Source: RFSX01 sp964495785
GTDB lineage: Bacteria; Bacteroidota; Bacteroidia; Chitinophagales; Saprospiraceae
DNA: 24,684 nucleotides
Direction: 5' to 3'
Assembly: GCA_964495785.1 (NCBI GenBank)
Contig: CAZBXL010000059.1
Span: 1-24,684, forward strand
Program-made: the position numbers and the translations under genes
Notes under the pieces: model-generated
What the model saw: only the letters and a program-made list of their open reading frames with translations
Databases searched by the model: none
What the model was told of the DNA's origin: nothing
Shown here: piece after piece, positions 23,241 to 24,684 of the stretch
How the letters are laid out: each line of letters begins with the position of its first letter
Position numbering within the stretch: the first letter of the stretch is position 1

Positions 23241-24638
23241 ATGAATATTGAACTAAACAACGACAATATCATCGCGATATCTACACCGGCGGGATCAGGA
23301 GCTATAGGTATAATACGTCTGTCAGGACCACAATGTGTCGCCATTGTAGATAAATTTTTCTTCGGTGCTCGACTTACAAAGGCAGATGGCAACACCGTAC
23401 ATTATGGGAAAATAAAGGATGAGAAAGGAGTCATTATAGATGAATGTATTGCGACAGTATTTAAAGCTCCGAGGAGTTACACAAAAGAAGATGTCATAGA
23501 GCTGTCTTGTCATGGGTCACCTTATATTTTAAAGTCTGTCATGGAATTATTCCTCAGTCAAGGCGTCAGGATGGCTAAAGCTGGAGAATTCACAATGCGT
23601 GCATTCTTAAATGGTCAGATGGACCTCATCCAAGCGGAAGCTGTTGCCGACCTTATAGCTTCAGAAACAAAAAGCCAGCACGATATTGCTATACATCAGA
23701 TGCGAGGAGGTTTTTCTGAGACAATAAAAGATCTCAGAGAGCAGCTGATACATTTTGCCAGTATGTTGGAATTAGAAAATGATTTTGGAGAGGAGGACGT
23801 AGAATTTGCCGATCGATCAGAATTACAATCACTTTGCCAGAAGGCTCTACATCAGATTACTGGTCTTGTAGAATCATTCTCATATGGCAATGCTCTAAAG
23901 CAAGGCATTCCTGTCACTATTGTGGGTCGACCTAATGTCGGAAAGTCAACACTCCTTAATACTCTACTACAAGAGGATAAAGCCATCATAAGTAATATCC
24001 CAGGGACAACAAGAGATGTCATAGAAGACACAATTAATATCAAGGGTATTTTATTTCGATTTGTCGATACAGCAGGACTCCGTGAGACTATCGACGAAAT
24101 AGAATCTATAGGAATAAGTAAAACGTATGAAAAAATAGAAGACGCTAAAATCATTCTATACATGGACGAGCTGTCAGAAGATCATAAAGCTATTGCCGAA
24201 AGATATCAAGCTCTCAATCTTCCTAACAGAGCACATAAGATTATTCTATTGTCTAAAGCAGACACTTTTCATTCTTGCCATATGTATGATGTAGAAGAAG
24301 CTGTAAGTACCCTACTCAATAGAACCAAAACAATATCTATATCATCCACTAACGGTCATGGAATAGATGCCATAAAAGACACTATCGTCGATTACGCTAA
24401 TAACATCAAAAACAATGCATCTGATGTCGTCGTCACAAACCTACGTCACTACGAAGCTCTCAAAAAAATAAAAGAATCCCTTAATAAAGTTCATGATGGC
24501 ATTAGCTCTGGTATCAGTTCAGATTTTGTAGCTATGGACATCCGTCATGCATTACATTACATAGGTGAGATTTCTGGGACTGTGAGTACTGATGATTTGT
24601 TGCAGAACATCTTCAGTAATTTCTGTATTGGGAAGTAG
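23241..24638 (+). CDS. mnmE: tRNA uridine-5-carboxymethylaminomethyl modification GTPase MnmE
   Basis: A 465-residue GTPase that works with MnmG to install the cmnm5 group on wobble uridines of certain tRNAs, using a folate-derived carbon. The N-terminal folate-binding domain is seen as IAISTPAGSGAIGIIRLSGP (11-30) and the conserved MRAFLNGQMDLIQAEAVADL segment. The G domain inside the helical domain carries GRPNVGKSTLLN (G1, about 228-239), PGTTRD (G2 region, about 253), DTAGLRET (G3, about 275), and SKAD in place of the usual NKxD (G4, about 337). The C-terminus FCIGK is the family hallmark, with the cysteine involved in modification. The length is normal and the gene is complete. The last codon is 46 bases from the window edge. 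Confidence 0.98.
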   Translation: MNIELNNDNIIAISTPAGSGAIGIIRLSGPQCVAIVDKFFFGARLTKADGNTVHYGKIKDEKGVIIDECIATVFKAPRSYTKEDVIELSCHGSPYILKSVMELFLSQGVRMAKAGEFTMRAFLNGQMDLIQAEAVADLIASETKSQHDIAIHQMRGGFSETIKDLREQLIHFASMLELENDFGEEDVEFADRSELQSLCQKALHQITGLVESFSYGNALKQGIPVTIVGRPNVGKSTLLNTLLQEDKAIISNIPGTTRDVIEDTINIKGILFRFVDTAGLRETIDEIESIGISKTYEKIEDAKIILYMDELSEDHKAIAERYQALNLPNRAHKIILLSKADTFHSCHMYDVEEAVSTLLNRTKTISISSTNGHGIDAIKDTIVDYANNIKNNASDVVVTNLRHYEALKKIKESLNKVHDGISSGISSDFVAMDIRHALHYIGEISGTVSTDDLLQNIFSNFCIGK

Positions 24639-24641
24639 GTA

Positions 24642-24684
24642 TTATATTGTTGTCAGACCAACTAACATCTCCCACTTTACACCA
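24642..24684 (-). CDS. Possible C-terminal end of a minus-strand gene (cut by window edge)
   Basis: A minus-strand frame is open from 24684 down to a TAA at 24642-24644 and reads GVKWEMLVGLTTI before the stop. The stop would lie three bases from that of mnmE, similar to other tight convergences in this window (3985/3986, 10500/10506). The stretch is too short for recognition and may be chance. Confidence 0.2.
   Translation of the reverse strand, partial: GVKWEMLVGLTTI

Noticed and set aside
1..24684. Mobile elements, CRISPR arrays, tRNA/rRNA genes
   Set aside because: I looked for transposase-like frames, long direct repeats, regularly spaced short repeats and tRNA-like T-loops and found none.

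Overview
The window comes from an AT-rich Bacteroidota chromosome. Four lines of evidence point to the phylum: a type IX secretion (T9SS) type A sorting domain, several -7 promoter boxes of the Bacteroidota form TAnnTTTG, the alternative GlmU-like enzyme typical of the phylum, and an atpD-atpC pair separated from the other ATP synthase genes. The giant secreted protein with HYR-like and dockerin-like parts would suit a Saprospiria-type marine or filamentous member, but that placement is inference. I see no insertion sequence, phage gene, CRISPR array, tRNA or rRNA. Most of the window is ordinary chromosomal content with a few poorly understood accessory genes.

Region 1-3985. The left edge cuts a minus-strand sensor gene with a propeller N-terminus. 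It is followed by a small outer-membrane barrel gene, a short gene of unknown function, a sodium/alanine-type symporter (AGCS) and a small zinc metalloprotease of the M43 type.

Region 3986-10500. A ROK sugar kinase and a phosphoglucose/phosphomannose isomerase form a minus-strand pair for hexose entry. On the plus strand come YraN, ribosomal protein bL31 type B with its own promoter and strong terminator, and then a run of five closely spaced genes: GlmU-like nucleotidyltransferase/acyltransferase, spermidine-synthase-like methyltransferase, TPR membrane protein, NodB polysaccharide deacetylase and YkvA (DUF1232). Amino-sugar nucleotide supply and polysaccharide trimming suggest an envelope theme for this run.

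Region 10501-16381. A four-helix membrane protein of unknown function precedes atpC and atpD (minus strand, shared promoter, strong palindromic terminator). Then come a DUF2853 protein, an NRAMP-fold transporter lacking both canonical metal-binding motifs, and ScpA of the condensin complex.

Region 16382-24684. An RsmI-like methylase paralogue is followed by an overlapping HipA-like kinase/DUF3037 gene pair. Next are a 1475-residue T9SS-secreted modular surface protein on the minus strand and MnmE (tRNA modification GTPase) on the plus strand. The right edge may hold the last codons of another minus-strand gene.

The best candidates for undescribed biology are the HipA-like kinase/DUF3037 pair and the NRAMP-fold transporter with altered binding motifs. 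Several start codons were moved from the longest open frame: bL31B to 6517, GlmU-like to 6898, methyltransferase to 8111, isomerase to 5887 and RsmI-like to 16488.
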